A DNA stretch of 64,000 nt from JABLTI01 sp035528035 (GCA_035528035.1 DATKZI010000044.1:51917-115916), one strand, 5' to 3'. Positions 34,432-44,538 are shown, counted from the first letter of the stretch. A program made the numbers and translations. The notes: a model not told the origin generated them from the sequence alone.

Positions 34432-35697
34432 TTACCAATATGAACTAGTAGGTTCAATAAATGGCCAGACATTTAGTAATGATGTAATAGCATCTATATC
34501 TCCGGCATCCCAGAATAGAATCTGAGCATCCCAACTGCTTTTTTCAGCGGTTGATCTTACTGTAAAGATATTGTAACCAGGATTTAATGTAACTCTTACT
34601 GGTGTTCTCCAAGTTTTCCAAGAGGTTCTACCTGAAACACCACTACCTTGAAATTCTCCGTTAATCCATAGGGAATAAGCATCATCTGCTTGAATTGAAA
34701 CATCGATATCCATAGCTTCTTCTGTTGGATTGTAAATATAGGAAAACATGTAAACTATACCTCTTTGTGGCCAATCTAAATTATCATCAGGATCAAAGGT
34801 ATCATCGTTAAAAGTGATACAACCAGGATATAAACCAGAATCATTGTAGGGAAGTATTTGGTAAGCTGTTTGTGCATTGATTGATTGTGAAAAGGTATCT
34901 TGTGAACCATAGTAAGGTCTGTAATCTTCTGCTAAACCAAAACCATTTGAATTTATGTAATCAATAGAGTTATCTTCTAAATTTTTAACCCCACTTTCAA
35001 AAATACCTACTAAGAACCATAGTAAATGAGAATATCCCGCAGCTGTTGGAAATGAAACGCGAGAAGTTGATGAATCATCTTGAGCTGTTCGTAAGAAAAG
35101 TTCTGTGCTTAAATAATCAACTAAAGGAGGTTCAGGTTCGCTTTCTTCATTGGTTTCTGTTGTATAGCTTGAGTATAATTTCCCTGTAGTAAGTGTTTTA
35201 CTGTTATATGAGATTGTAAATTCATATTGAGAAAGAGGTAATATTTGGGAAAGATTATTAGTAGTATGAATATGGGCAGTTTTTGTTTCTTGTGGATTGT
35301 ATTCTCGGTGACTGGTGAATTGCCAAATGTATTCTGAATAGGCTTTAATGTTTATAGGGGATGATTCATAATGAATTGGTTGAGATTTAGCTAAGCTTAT
35401 TGTAGAAAAGATAATAATTGAAACATTTTCTTTGATTGTTATAAATTCTGTGCCAATGTTGTAGAGATCAAATTCTATTGTATCAAAAGAACCATCTGCA
35501 TTTGTATCTTTCAAACTAATTGAGGATGTTAGCACTAATTCTCCGTTTCCTTGTAAGAGAGGAACAACTACAAAATAAACAACTGCTCCCGCTGTAACAG
35601 TAAGTGCAATGATTAGAATTGTCGCTATAACAGGACTTACCGCCCGTTTATTGTCTTTTTTTCTTGGAAAAATCTTGTTAATCAATTTTTTAGCCAT
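34432..35697 (-). CDS. Archaeal type IV pilin-like surface protein with C-terminal lectin-like domain
   Basis: 421 residues with an extended purine-rich ribosome binding site (GAAGGAAGGAAGGA, 35701-35714 on the minus strand). The N-terminus KRAVSPVIATILIIALTV is the archaeal type IV pilin signal: a basic stretch then a single hydrophobic helix, processed by a prepilin peptidase. It is followed by a beta-rich region (about 50-170), a short Glu/Pro linker (EESEPEPP) and a C-terminal domain with ADDAYSLWINGEFQGSG and LNPGYNIFTVRS, resembling PA14/galactose-binding lectin-like jelly rolls. It is far longer than a typical pilin, so it may be an adhesin or sugar-binding pilin tip (inference). The beta-galactosidase gene lies upstream, transcribed in the same direction. 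Confidence 0.8.
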   Translation of the reverse strand: MAKKLINKIFPRKKDNKRAVSPVIATILIIALTVTAGAVVYFVVVPLLQGNGELVLTSSISLKDTNADGSFDTIEFDLYNIGTEFITIKENVSIIIFSTISLAKSQPIHYESSPINIKAYSEYIWQFTSHREYNPQETKTAHIHTTNNLSQILPLSQYEFTISYNSKTLTTGKLYSSYTTETNEESEPEPPLVDYLSTELFLRTAQDDSSTSRVSFPTAAGYSHLLWFLVGIFESGVKNLEDNSIDYINSNGFGLAEDYRPYYGSQDTFSQSINAQTAYQILPYNDSGLYPGCITFNDDTFDPDDNLDWPQRGIVYMFSYIYNPTEEAMDIDVSIQADDAYSLWINGEFQGSGVSGRTSWKTWRTPVRVTLNPGYNIFTVRSTAEKSSWDAQILFWDAGDIDAITSLLNVWPFIEPTSSYW

Positions 35698-35912
35698 TTG
35701 TCCTTCCTTCCTTCATAATTCGACTAGCAAATGACAGAAAAGTTATCCTTTGATAGCTTTTTATGCTAAGATAAATTACTTTTTTTAATATTAAAGCGTT
35801 GTAGAAATTCTATGCAAGGTTTGTAGAAGAAAGACCAATCAATCTGGTGAATTATTCCGCTCTTTTTTTTGGTTTGATGCAAAAAGAAAGTAAAGAAAAA
35901 ATTGGAATTTTT

Positions 35913-38900
35913 CTATTGTGGTAGATTGTATTCCAATAATTTCCTAATATTATCCTTTTCTGTATTGAAAGGTCTCAATCTATAGCTATAGAAATATCGT
36001 TTACCTTTCTTTAATTTATATTCAGGATGAGTTCGAGCGATTGCAGGCCAATCACCACCTACTCCTCGTTGTTTATAGTCAATATTAACAGTAATAAAAT
36101 CTCTTTTTGGAAGTTCATTGATATGTTTAGCACCCTCCAAATCACTCATGGAATAAGGCCAAACACTGAAATTAAGTAAGGATTTGTAATTAGATTTTAC
36201 TAATAAACCAAAACCAGTATCATTCATTAAAATAGCCCAACGAACATCAGTTCTATTACCATTTTCTTGTGGTCTAACATAATTGTGAATCATTCCTTCA
36301 ATATTGAGATTATAAACATCTACAGCAGATCCACTTTTACGATCAAATTGAGTTTCATTAGGACCTCGACCATACCAAGTTATTTGATTGAAATCTGATG
36401 GTATTGCTAATTGCATACCCATTCGAATCATACTTGCACGAGGATAAAACCTAAAGTCAACTTGCATATCACCGTTCCCGAAAATAGTATAGGTGATCAA
36501 CATAGAAGATAGTCCATATGGCATTCGTGATTTAGTTTTCACTCTAACAGCTTCGGGATTTAGCTGATCAACTACAATAGTAACTAATTTTTGTTGTTTG
36601 TTAGCAAATCGCCATTTGTATAATCTATGTTTTAAAAAGGGTAAAAGAAATTTAGGGGCGAAAGTAAAAATACCTAAATCATTATCAATTGGTGCACGCC
36701 AGAAATTTGGTGTTAAAGGCATTTCAATAAATTCTCTGCCTTCATAAATGATTGATTTTATTCTACCGGATTTCTTACTGAATTCATAGGCAACTTTTGA
36801 ATTAGCTACTTTAATTGAATCCTCCTGCTCTTCATATTTAATTTCAGGAATTGAATCAGTTTTTAGTATTAATGGTGCTTGCGCTCTGAATGGTATAGAA
36901 TATTGATCCCATGCAATAGTATAATCTTTTTCAGCCCACAAAGTATCCTCTTTTAATTTACAGGATATTTTTAAAAGATATTCATTATAAGCCAAAATTT
37001 TTGGTTCTTGTATTGGAATTGTTATTAGTATTGATTCTCCTGGATTAGCAGTAATATCAGTAATAACGTCTTTTTGTATTACATCTCCATCTGCTGATAA
37101 TTCCCACTCAAGATAAACGAAATCTAAGGAAACAAAATTATATTTATTATAAATTGTAAATTGTCCTTTTTCAAGATCTACTGGTAGCACTTTGATATTC
37201 TGATAACCTTTTTTAACCTCAAAAGCGGAAGGATTAGGTTTTCTATTGGGCAAGAAAATACCATTACAGCAGAAATTACCATCATTAGGGTGGTCCCCAA
37301 AATCACCACCATATAACCAATAGTCAACACCTTCCTCAGTGGTTCTCCTGATACCCTGATCAACAAAATCCCAAATGTAACCTCCAATGCAATTATCGTA
37401 TTTTTCAAAAATATCAATATATTTCTGGAAATTACCCAGACTATTACCCATAGCATGAGCATATTCACAAAGAATTCTAGGTTTATCTTTGTAAATTTTA
37501 GCTCCAATTTTTGGAGCAAACCAATCTGGTCGAGATCTTTTAAGTTGTCCGGATGTCTCTAAAACACTTGGTGTGGAATACATTGTACTGAAAACATCAG
37601 CTATCTCTACATGATGATCTCCTTCATAATGAATTGGTCTAGTTTTATCCATTGTTAGAGTCATTTCTTTCATTTTTATAAAATTATCACCAAAACCAGC
37701 TTCATTACCTAGAGACCACAAAATGATAGAAGGATGATTTTTGTCTCGTTCAACCATACTTACAATTCTATCTAAACAAGCATTGGTCCAATTAGGATCA
37801 CTTGCAGGGAGAATATTCCTTAAACCATGTGATTCAAGATTAGCTTCATCCATAACATAGAGACCGTATTTATCACAAAGCTGATAGAATTTAGGGTGAT
37901 TTGGATAATGGCTTGTTCGAACTGCATTAATATTAAATTGTTTCATCAATTTAACATCGAGTACCATGGTTTCATAAGGAACAGCATTACCTTCATCTTG
38001 ATGGTGTTCATGACGATTTACTCCTTTTATCTTAATAGATTGACCATTAATGAAAATTTGACTATTTTTAATCTCAACTTGGCGAAAACCAAATTTACTT
38101 TGAACAACTTCTAGTATTCTGTTGTTATCATCCCTTAAGATAACTATAAAATCATAAAGATTGGGGATTTCAGCTGACCACTTCTTTGGATTAAGTATTT
38201 TTGATTCAAGCTCGATTAGAATTTCTGAATCTGAGCCAAGATTAAACGTTTTATACAAGGTTGCTTCTGTTGGAACTAATTCATGATTTTCATCATAAAG
38301 CTCAAGTTCGACTTTGTGAGTCATAGCTAATTGTTTACTATTATTTCGAATTTTAATTTTCGATTTTAGAATAGCATCTGTATATTTGTTTTCTAATTCG
38401 CTATGAACATAAAAATCTCGTATGTGAATTTTTGGGGCAGTATAAATAAATACATCACGAAAAATACCACTTAAGCGCCACATGTCTTGGTCTTCTAGAT
38501 AACTACCATCGGACCAACGGTAGACCTCTACAGCTAAAACATTTACTCCTTTTTTAATAAATTGTGTAATATTAAATTCCGCAGGAGTCATACTTCCTTG
38601 GCTATAACCAATTTTTTCACCATTTAACCAAACATAAAAAGCTGATTTTACACCTGCAAAATGAAGGAAAACTTCACGATGGTTATCATTACCATTAGTA
38701 AATTCAAATTCAGTTTGATAAGAACCCACAGGATTATTTTCGGGATCAATCTTTGGGATTTCGATTTTAACTAGACTTAAGCTATAAGGATAACGTATGT
38801 TAGTATAAATTGGAATATCATAACCTTTCATTTCCCAATTACTTGGTACTTCTATATCAGACCATTTACTGGTATCGAAATCCTCTTTATAAAATTCAAT

Positions 38901-39089
38901 AGGTCTGTCAGCAGGTTTTTTTACCCAATTGAATTTCCACTTGCCGTTTAAAGATAAGTAATAAGGAGAATTTTCTGGTTCATCATTTAAAGCAAAATCT
39001 ACACTTGGTAATGGAATTAAAGTACAATGAGCAAGTTCTTTATTAATACCTGTAATTTCGCAATTTTCCCAATCAGGTTTATCAGCCAT
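35913..39089 (-). CDS. lacZ: Beta-galactosidase, LacZ type (GH2)
   Basis: 1058 residues from the ATG at 39089; an in-frame TTG at 39143 would add 18 residues. All five LacZ domains are represented: sugar-binding jelly roll (WSDIEVPSNWEMKGYD), two immunoglobulin-like domains, the TIM barrel (GVNRHEHHQDEG; SLGNEAGFG with acid/base E463; CEYAHAMGNSLG with nucleophile E542; GGYIWDFVDQG) and the C-terminal beta-sandwich (WYGRGPNETQFDRKSG). No signal peptide, so it hydrolyses imported beta-galactosides inside the cell. LacZ is uncommon in archaea outside haloarchaea, so transfer from bacteria is likely (inference). The 215-bp gap after its stop shows no clear structure. Confidence 0.95.
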   Translation of the reverse strand: MADKPDWENCEITGINKELAHCTLIPLPSVDFALNDEPENSPYYLSLNGKWKFNWVKKPADRPIEFYKEDFDTSKWSDIEVPSNWEMKGYDIPIYTNIRYPYSLSLVKIEIPKIDPENNPVGSYQTEFEFTNGNDNHREVFLHFAGVKSAFYVWLNGEKIGYSQGSMTPAEFNITQFIKKGVNVLAVEVYRWSDGSYLEDQDMWRLSGIFRDVFIYTAPKIHIRDFYVHSELENKYTDAILKSKIKIRNNSKQLAMTHKVELELYDENHELVPTEATLYKTFNLGSDSEILIELESKILNPKKWSAEIPNLYDFIVILRDDNNRILEVVQSKFGFRQVEIKNSQIFINGQSIKIKGVNRHEHHQDEGNAVPYETMVLDVKLMKQFNINAVRTSHYPNHPKFYQLCDKYGLYVMDEANLESHGLRNILPASDPNWTNACLDRIVSMVERDKNHPSIILWSLGNEAGFGDNFIKMKEMTLTMDKTRPIHYEGDHHVEIADVFSTMYSTPSVLETSGQLKRSRPDWFAPKIGAKIYKDKPRILCEYAHAMGNSLGNFQKYIDIFEKYDNCIGGYIWDFVDQGIRRTTEEGVDYWLYGGDFGDHPNDGNFCCNGIFLPNRKPNPSAFEVKKGYQNIKVLPVDLEKGQFTIYNKYNFVSLDFVYLEWELSADGDVIQKDVITDITANPGESILITIPIQEPKILAYNEYLLKISCKLKEDTLWAEKDYTIAWDQYSIPFRAQAPLILKTDSIPEIKYEEQEDSIKVANSKVAYEFSKKSGRIKSIIYEGREFIEMPLTPNFWRAPIDNDLGIFTFAPKFLLPFLKHRLYKWRFANKQQKLVTIVVDQLNPEAVRVKTKSRMPYGLSSMLITYTIFGNGDMQVDFRFYPRASMIRMGMQLAIPSDFNQITWYGRGPNETQFDRKSGSAVDVYNLNIEGMIHNYVRPQENGNRTDVRWAILMNDTGFGLLVKSNYKSLLNFSVWPYSMSDLEGAKHINELPKRDFITVNIDYKQRGVGGDWPAIARTHPEYKLKKGKRYFYSYRLRPFNTEKDNIRKLLEYNLPQ

Positions 39090-39265
39090 TTTTAACACAT
39101 TCAAGATTTTATTGCGCCATTTAGCAATCTTGAATATCGACAATCTATAAATAAATTTGAATTATTTAGTTAATTCTTAAAGATTTCTAATTTTCGTATT
39201 TTTATTTGAATATGTAAAAATGAATAATAAATATAAAGAAATAGGTTAATGTAATTTGATTAAAA

Positions 39266-40753
39266 ATGAATGAAAAGCTAAGTGATAATCAAGTAGGAAA
39301 ATACAAACAATTATGGTTAGTCTTTTTTACAATTTTCTTTATTAATATATTCGTTTTTATTTTTATAGCACTCTTAATGAAACCACTTTGGTATGATATT
39401 AACGAGTTTCTAAAAGCTATGATAGGAGTACAAACTAATTGGTTAGCAATAGTTTTAACTTTAACATTTCTAATATTAGGGTATAGTGTCTTTTTACTAA
39501 TCTTTTATTTAATAAAGAGAATAAAAATAGGTATAACTAAACCTCATTTAGCTAATAGAATCATTCCTTTTCCATTGATTTTAATTTGGAATTTCATGCT
39601 TTATCTTTTAATATCTGAATCAGGTGATGAAGTAACAATTGTTCGAACTCAATTAGAAAATATCAGTCCGATTATTTTATTAATTTTAATTCTAGGTTTA
39701 AGTTCAACCTTACTCTTTATTATTCCAAAATTAGGAAAAGTATGGTCTAATACTACTAGGAAGTCACCAAAAACAATTACTTTAACAATTTTAATAACAA
39801 TATTATTTCTAACAGTCTTTATTTTACCATTTGTTATTGTTCCTTCAAATATAGTAAGCTCAGTTCCTATTAAACCGAAAATTATAGCTCATAGAGGAGC
39901 GTCTCATTTAGCACCAGAAAATACTATCGCTGCGGGAGAACAAGCAGTTACTTGGAACGCATTTGGATGGGAAGTTGATGTTGCTATAAGCTATGACGGG
40001 ATTCTATTTTTAATGCATGATACTAACTTAAAAAGAACTACTAATGTAGAGGAAATTTTTCCTGAAAGACAAAATGAACTTGCTGAGAATTTTAGTTTCT
40101 CAGACCTAAGAACTCTAGATGCTGGTTCATGGTTTGCAGAAAATGATCCTTATGATACTATAAGTAAAGGAATTGTTTCAGAATCTTTAGCTAATTCATA
40201 TATCGGAGAAAAAATTCCTAGTTTAGCTGAAGTAATCAATTTAACTCGAGATAATGATTTAGTGCTTGATATCGATTACCGTAGACCTACAAGTTCCCAT
40301 CCGTTTTATAATACTTATTTTGATGTTCTATTAACACAATTAAATGATGCTGGTCTAAATAAGAAAATCTTTATCAGTTCTTCTTTACATTTAGCAGAAA
40401 ATATGACTCACGTATGTGGGGCAGATTCGGTAGAAGTGATATTAGCAAATGTTTGTGAATTGGTCAATACCCATCATGGTTTAACAAACAAGGAATTTTA
40501 TGCCTATGAGGAAGCTAATATTGCTGTAATGGTATGGACGGTAGATACATCATCAAGGTTTTCACAACTATGGTGCTTAGGAGTTGATTATATTAAAACA
40601 AATTCTTTGCATTTATTTACCAATATAACAGAACCTACTTGGACACTAATACCAAGAAATTACTATATAGCATGGGCTATTATAGATTTCAGTTTACCAT
40701 TGAGCTTTATTTTATTGTATATAATAAAATCAAAGAAAAAAATAGTTGAATAA
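39266..40753 (+). CDS. Membrane-anchored glycerophosphodiester phosphodiesterase (GDPD)
   Basis: 495 residues. Four to five membrane segments fill about residues 15-205. They are followed by an extracytoplasmic GDPD TIM barrel opening with IIAHRGASHLAPENTIAAG and FGWEVDVAISYDGILFLMHD, which supply the catalytic His pair and the metal-binding Glu/Asp. A final membrane helix lies near 470-488. The fused integral-membrane plus GDPD layout resembles GlpQ/UgpQ-like enzymes that recycle lipid head groups. The DinB gene follows 31 bp later. Confidence 0.88.
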   Translation: MNEKLSDNQVGKYKQLWLVFFTIFFINIFVFIFIALLMKPLWYDINEFLKAMIGVQTNWLAIVLTLTFLILGYSVFLLIFYLIKRIKIGITKPHLANRIIPFPLILIWNFMLYLLISESGDEVTIVRTQLENISPIILLILILGLSSTLLFIIPKLGKVWSNTTRKSPKTITLTILITILFLTVFILPFVIVPSNIVSSVPIKPKIIAHRGASHLAPENTIAAGEQAVTWNAFGWEVDVAISYDGILFLMHDTNLKRTTNVEEIFPERQNELAENFSFSDLRTLDAGSWFAENDPYDTISKGIVSESLANSYIGEKIPSLAEVINLTRDNDLVLDIDYRRPTSSHPFYNTYFDVLLTQLNDAGLNKKIFISSSLHLAENMTHVCGADSVEVILANVCELVNTHHGLTNKEFYAYEEANIAVMVWTVDTSSRFSQLWCLGVDYIKTNSLHLFTNITEPTWTLIPRNYYIAWAIIDFSLPLSFILLYIIKSKKKIVE

Positions 40754-40784
40754 AAAGAGAATGAAAATTGATCCAAGTTGAAAA

Positions 40785-41243
40785 ATGATGTTAACAAAAT
40801 TTCTTACTAAGGCAATAAAAAGGCATTTTGATGAAACTAATTTATTAATAGAACAAATAACTGATGAATTACTAGAAAAAAAAGCAGCTGAAGAAACAAG
40901 AGATACTATTGAACTAATACTACATATGATAAGATCAATTGAATATTACTCGAGAGGATTAACCAAGGGTATATGGGAGAGTTTACCTTATACTCGAGAG
41001 AAATATTCAACCTCAAAAGAAATTATCAAGTTATACTTAGAAGTTACAAATCGAGTTATGAAATATCTAGAAGAAATAACTGATGAAGATTTAGATAAAA
41101 AAATAACAGAATTCAATCGACCTGCAACAATGGGGGAGATTCTGTTAGAGATGTTGGAACATAGCATACATCATAGAGGACAATTAACGGTTTATTATCG
41201 GATGAATAACATTAAACCTGCTAAAATAGATTACTTCATTTAA
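40785..41243 (+). CDS. DinB family protein
   Basis: 152 residues, a four-helix DinB/YfiT-like bundle. The putative metal-binding histidines are in LILHMIRSIEYYSRG and in the diagnostic LLEMLEHSIHHRGQLTVYYR (the HxxHHRGQ pattern). The start may be either Met of the ATGATG pair. DinB proteins include thiol transferases and damage-inducible proteins of unknown role. It is likely co-transcribed with the GDPD gene. Confidence 0.88.
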   Translation: MMLTKFLTKAIKRHFDETNLLIEQITDELLEKKAAEETRDTIELILHMIRSIEYYSRGLTKGIWESLPYTREKYSTSKEIIKLYLEVTNRVMKYLEEITDEDLDKKITEFNRPATMGEILLEMLEHSIHHRGQLTVYYRMNNIKPAKIDYFI

Positions 41244-41248
41244 CTTTC

Positions 41249-42070
41249 TTAGAGATCAATTTTCTTTTTTATTTGATCTATTCTTTTTGAATAATCTCTT
41301 TTCAATCTATTTTTGTTTAGATTTTGTCTAACTATCCAAGTTATATCTACATCATCAATGAAAATTAAATTCTCAATCATTTCAAATCCTCTACCAGGTA
41401 TTGCTGCTACAACTACGCTTAATGTATAAGCTAATCCTTTTTTCAACACTTTAAATTCATCAGATTGTCGATTTGTAGATTGCAAAACACGTTTAAAGAT
41501 TTCAGAATGTAAATCAAGTCCAAATTCAGCTAATTCACCATTCTCACGCAGGATTTCCGGGTCAGCAATACCAGCAGCTACAGCTCGCATGATTAACCAA
41601 TTATCCTTACCAATCCATGTTTTAAGTTCATCACGTGCTAGTTCTGGTTCTCTTCTAATTATTTTTGTTAAAGCTTGTGCAACAGCTTCTCTTGTTCTCC
41701 ATCGAGAATCTTCAGCGGATTTTTTCAGAAGGTTTAAAGCTTTCAAAGTTAAATTATCATTTGCTGAACCAATTACTCCAATACCAATAACCCCACAGAA
41801 TGTAAGGAATTCTTTCGGGTCATTAACTGGAGCTTCTTTGGCAGAAATTTTAACGAAACGGAGGCAGATATCCCAAATTTGTTCCATTTCTTTGGATGAT
41901 AATTCACTAATTACTTGTGAGAAAGTATTAGCTAGTTCTAAATTTCCACGTGGGCTTGGTAGATTGCTGTGAGAAGTTAGATAATTGATTAATTTATCAT
42001 CCTTCTTGCTAGAGAGTATTTCACTAATTATTTTATGTAGTTCATTCTGATAAGTGTCAATTTTGCTCAT
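41249..42070 (-). CDS. HEAT-repeat protein
   Basis: 273 residues, all helical, with AAGGAGG 8 nt before the ATG. Repeats such as SRWRTREAVAQALTKIIRR and DNWLIMRAVAAGIADP have the HEAT pattern with conserved Arg and Asp positions, similar to the AlkD-like DNA alkylation-repair superfamily. Catalytic residues of AlkD could not be assigned. The strong ribosome binding site suggests good expression. Alternatives are a protein-binding scaffold. Confidence 0.7.
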   Translation of the reverse strand: MSKIDTYQNELHKIISEILSSKKDDKLINYLTSHSNLPSPRGNLELANTFSQVISELSSKEMEQIWDICLRFVKISAKEAPVNDPKEFLTFCGVIGIGVIGSANDNLTLKALNLLKKSAEDSRWRTREAVAQALTKIIRREPELARDELKTWIGKDNWLIMRAVAAGIADPEILRENGELAEFGLDLHSEIFKRVLQSTNRQSDEFKVLKKGLAYTLSVVVAAIPGRGFEMIENLIFIDDVDITWIVRQNLNKNRLKRDYSKRIDQIKKKIDL

Positions 42071-42219
42071 ATTAAAACCTCCTTAATACAATAAATGTTG
42101 TTTTTATATTAAAATGAATTCTTGTCCATAGAATTATTTCTACCTAATTGTAAAGGTTTTTTATCAAGTATTACTATAAAATATTAGCGATAAAACAATA
42201 ATTTACTGGTGAATTAAAA

Positions 42220-42642
42220 ATGCCCCCAAGATTTTTTAGACCTGGTAGAATAGCCAGAGGTATAGTAAGAAGAAATGTAGCTCGATCTGTATTAAGACAT
42301 TATAGACGCAAAAGAGCAAGAAGATGGCTAATAGGTGGAGCAATACTTTTAGCTATTGCTGGTACCCATAGGGCTGTAAAATTACGAGAAGAAGATGCTA
42401 GAAGACTTGAAAATCATTATGGTAGACCTATTGATGAATTAAATGAAGACGAAATCAATCAAGGAATGCAATATTATAATATGCAACCATTAACAATTGA
42501 AGATGATGATCGAAAACGTATCTATGATGAAGACAATAAAAATGATGATTTCTATTCACAAAATGAAAAATATTGTATAAATTGTGGAACAGTTTTACTT
42601 GGTGATGCTAAATTCTGCCAATCATGTGGTGCAAGAGTTTAG
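42220..42642 (+). CDS. Membrane protein with C-terminal zinc ribbon
   Basis: 140 residues. A very basic N-terminus (GRIARGIVRRNVARSV; YRRKRARRW) leads into one hydrophobic helix (LIGGAILLAIAGTH), an acidic middle, and a C-terminal zinc ribbon YCINCGTVLLGDAKFCQSCG. The basic stretch could bind nucleic acid or lipid head groups. The ribbon type is common at the ends of archaeal membrane proteins. No function assigned. Confidence 0.65.
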   Translation: MPPRFFRPGRIARGIVRRNVARSVLRHYRRKRARRWLIGGAILLAIAGTHRAVKLREEDARRLENHYGRPIDELNEDEINQGMQYYNMQPLTIEDDDRKRIYDEDNKNDDFYSQNEKYCINCGTVLLGDAKFCQSCGARV

Positions 42643-42779
42643 TATTAATTTTTTTAAAAATTTTTTAGCTTTTTTTACAAGATGCATATATTTGAATCAA
42701 ATTTTATATTAGATATAATTTAAATAATTTATACAATATTACAATAATAGTTTATAAGAAAGTTGAGAGGTTAAATGTT

Positions 42780-43043
42780 ATGTCTAATCAAAATAAAATA
42801 AATAATATCATGACTAAGAATTTGAGAGATACAATAATTCTTTGTACAGTTGTATTTATATTAGGTTTTTCTTTATTAATGACAGGATTAATTGCAGGAT
42901 TATATGGTAATAATCTTGGGTGGCTCATTTTTGGGTGTGGTTTTGGACCATTTCTTATGATTGCATCAAGTATATTTTTATTAGTCGTATATATCAATGA
43001 AAAGAAAAAAATTAGAGTAATTGAAAAAGCTCTTAGAAGTTAG
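42780..43043 (+). CDS. Small two-helix membrane protein
   Basis: 87 residues with two hydrophobic helices (TIILCTVVFILGFSLLMTGL and GWLIFGCGFGPFLMIASSIF) and a short basic tail. GAGAGG at 42765-42770 is 9 nt before the ATG. No family recognised. Resembles in layout the small membrane protein at 44092-44334, but the sequences are not clearly related. Confidence 0.55.
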   Translation: MSNQNKINNIMTKNLRDTIILCTVVFILGFSLLMTGLIAGLYGNNLGWLIFGCGFGPFLMIASSIFLLVVYINEKKKIRVIEKALRS

Positions 43044-43104
43044 CAATCTTCCATATTTTTCATTAAATAACAAGTTCGTTGTGAAAATGAAAATTATAAT
43101 AGAA

Positions 43105-43455
43105 TTATTTACGTATGAAATGTGGTATCTCAAAAGGTATAGTTAATGAAAATTCGATAAAACCACTGTACTTGCCATTCTCATACCATGGAGCTTGATA
43201 GATTAATTTTTTAACTGAATTTTTTTCTATTGTATAACAATTCGTTTGCTGATTTTCAAGTAATCCTTTCAATATTTTTTGTGCACGTTCAGGATGGCAA
43301 TCAAATACACTTTGACCTACGAGTTTAATTCCCCCATCCTTAGCAAAGGTTTCACAGGCTTTATCATTCATCTCAAGGATCTTTCCTTCATGATCACAAA
43401 TAGTTATTGCTACATTGAATTCTTTAGACCAATTTATGAGTTTTTCATTAATCAT
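43105..43455 (-). CDS. PAS domain protein
   Basis: 116 residues, a stand-alone PAS fold: VAITICDHEGKILEMNDKAC, LVGQSVFDCHPERAQKIL and a closing sheet IYQAPWYENGKYSGFIEFSL. The CHPE segment resembles the heme or ligand-pocket helix of some PAS proteins. No output domain is attached, so it would signal by protein contact. It lies 117 bp from the C_GCAxxG_C_C gene on the same strand. Confidence 0.82.
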   Translation of the reverse strand: MINEKLINWSKEFNVAITICDHEGKILEMNDKACETFAKDGGIKLVGQSVFDCHPERAQKILKGLLENQQTNCYTIEKNSVKKLIYQAPWYENGKYSGFIEFSLTIPFEIPHFIRK

Positions 43456-43572
43456 TATTCATCCTTCATTGAAATAATATCTAATCAATTTGCTTCAGAT
43501 TTAAAACCTTTTTTTATAAATTACTTAAATACTATAAAATGTAAAAAGTTGAGATTAATTGATTATGAGATA

Positions 43573-44016
43573 TTACGGAAACATTTCAAAAATAATTCTA
43601 ATAGCAGTTTCAATAAAGGATGGACATAAATTATCAAACAATCCTTCATTATTTGCTTTTTCACGCAAAGAAGAATTTTTTATATCAAACCCAACCAATT
43701 TATTACAAGTTGTTGAGCCATGAATTTTAGTGAATTTGTCTATAAAATCATTCACAGACTTATATGTTCGTTTTCTATGTTCGATAGGGTCTTTTACATC
43801 TAAACTATGGAGGATGCCTATAGCCATAATTACGCCAGTAACAGATCCGCAAATTTCTCCATGTCTGCTAATACCTCCGCCAAAACCTGCTGCTAGCATA
43901 GAAGCTGTTTCAAAATAAAGTCCTTTAGCTTCTAAAATGGCTCTTAAAACAGATTGGGAACATATGTAGTCTCCTTTGAAATAGTTTTTTGCTACTTCAA
44001 TTGTCTTTTCAATCAA
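43573..44016 (-). CDS. C_GCAxxG_C_C family (redox-associated) protein
   Basis: 147 residues starting at a TTG (44016); no suitable ATG exists near the start. The pattern of the family is present: an early Cys in YICSQSVLRAILEAKG, AAGFGGGISRHGEICGSVTG, then CNKLVGFD and a C-terminal Cys in LCPSFIETA. The family's conserved cysteines suggest a metal or redox site; its biochemical role is not established. In this copy the GCAxxG core reads ICGSVTG, a variant. Confidence 0.82.
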   Translation of the reverse strand: MIEKTIEVAKNYFKGDYICSQSVLRAILEAKGLYFETASMLAAGFGGGISRHGEICGSVTGVIMAIGILHSLDVKDPIEHRKRTYKSVNDFIDKFTKIHGSTTCNKLVGFDIKNSSLREKANNEGLFDNLCPSFIETAIRIIFEMFP

Positions 44017-44091
44017 AATTTAATCATCCCATATTGTAAAGATTGTTTACTGGATTTGATATTTTCTTTTAAATTAACAAGATATCAATTT

Positions 44092-44334
44092 TTATTCTCT
44101 GGTATCAACTTCAAATGCCGCATCATACCTACTGCTTGCAGTTCCTCTAATATTGATAAGCAACATTCCAACCAAACCTAAAACAGTTAATCCAAACCCT
44201 AAATACACCCAACCCCAAATATTTGCCATTGAGATAGTAGTAAGATATATTATACCAAATATGATTAATGGGAAAGGCACTACTAATAATAGTATAAGAA
44301 TAGTTAATTTTACTTTAGCATTAATTTCTGTCAT
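44092..44334 (-). CDS. Small two-helix membrane protein
   Basis: 80 residues from the ATG at 44334, with two hydrophobic helices (LTILILLLVVPFPLIIFGII and WVYLGFGLTVLGLVGMLLIN) and a short soluble tail ending EVDTRE. No family recognised. An in-frame GTG at 44343 is the alternative start. Confidence 0.5.
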   Translation of the reverse strand: MTEINAKVKLTILILLLVVPFPLIIFGIIYLTTISMANIWGWVYLGFGLTVLGLVGMLLINIRGTASSRYDAAFEVDTRE

Positions 44335-44520
44335 TTGATACACTTTAGATTTTTAATAATATAATAGCAATATATTATATTTAAAATAAACCTCTTAGAT
44401 TTCATTATTTTTAAAGAAAATGATTATTACAATTGAAAAATCCTTAACATAATTCAAAGAATGTCTAATTTTAAGACATGATACATTTTTTATTATTTAT
44501 TTGATAGTATATAGTCCTTG

Positions 44521-44538
44521 AACAGTTTTGAAACTGTT
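44521..44538. promoter_or_regulatory. 18-bp palindromic operator candidate
   Basis: AACAGTTT and AAACTGTT are perfect 8-bp arms around TG. It is 66 bp upstream of the polytopic membrane protein gene, in a 270-bp gene-free gap that is otherwise plain AT-rich sequence. Confidence 0.45.
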
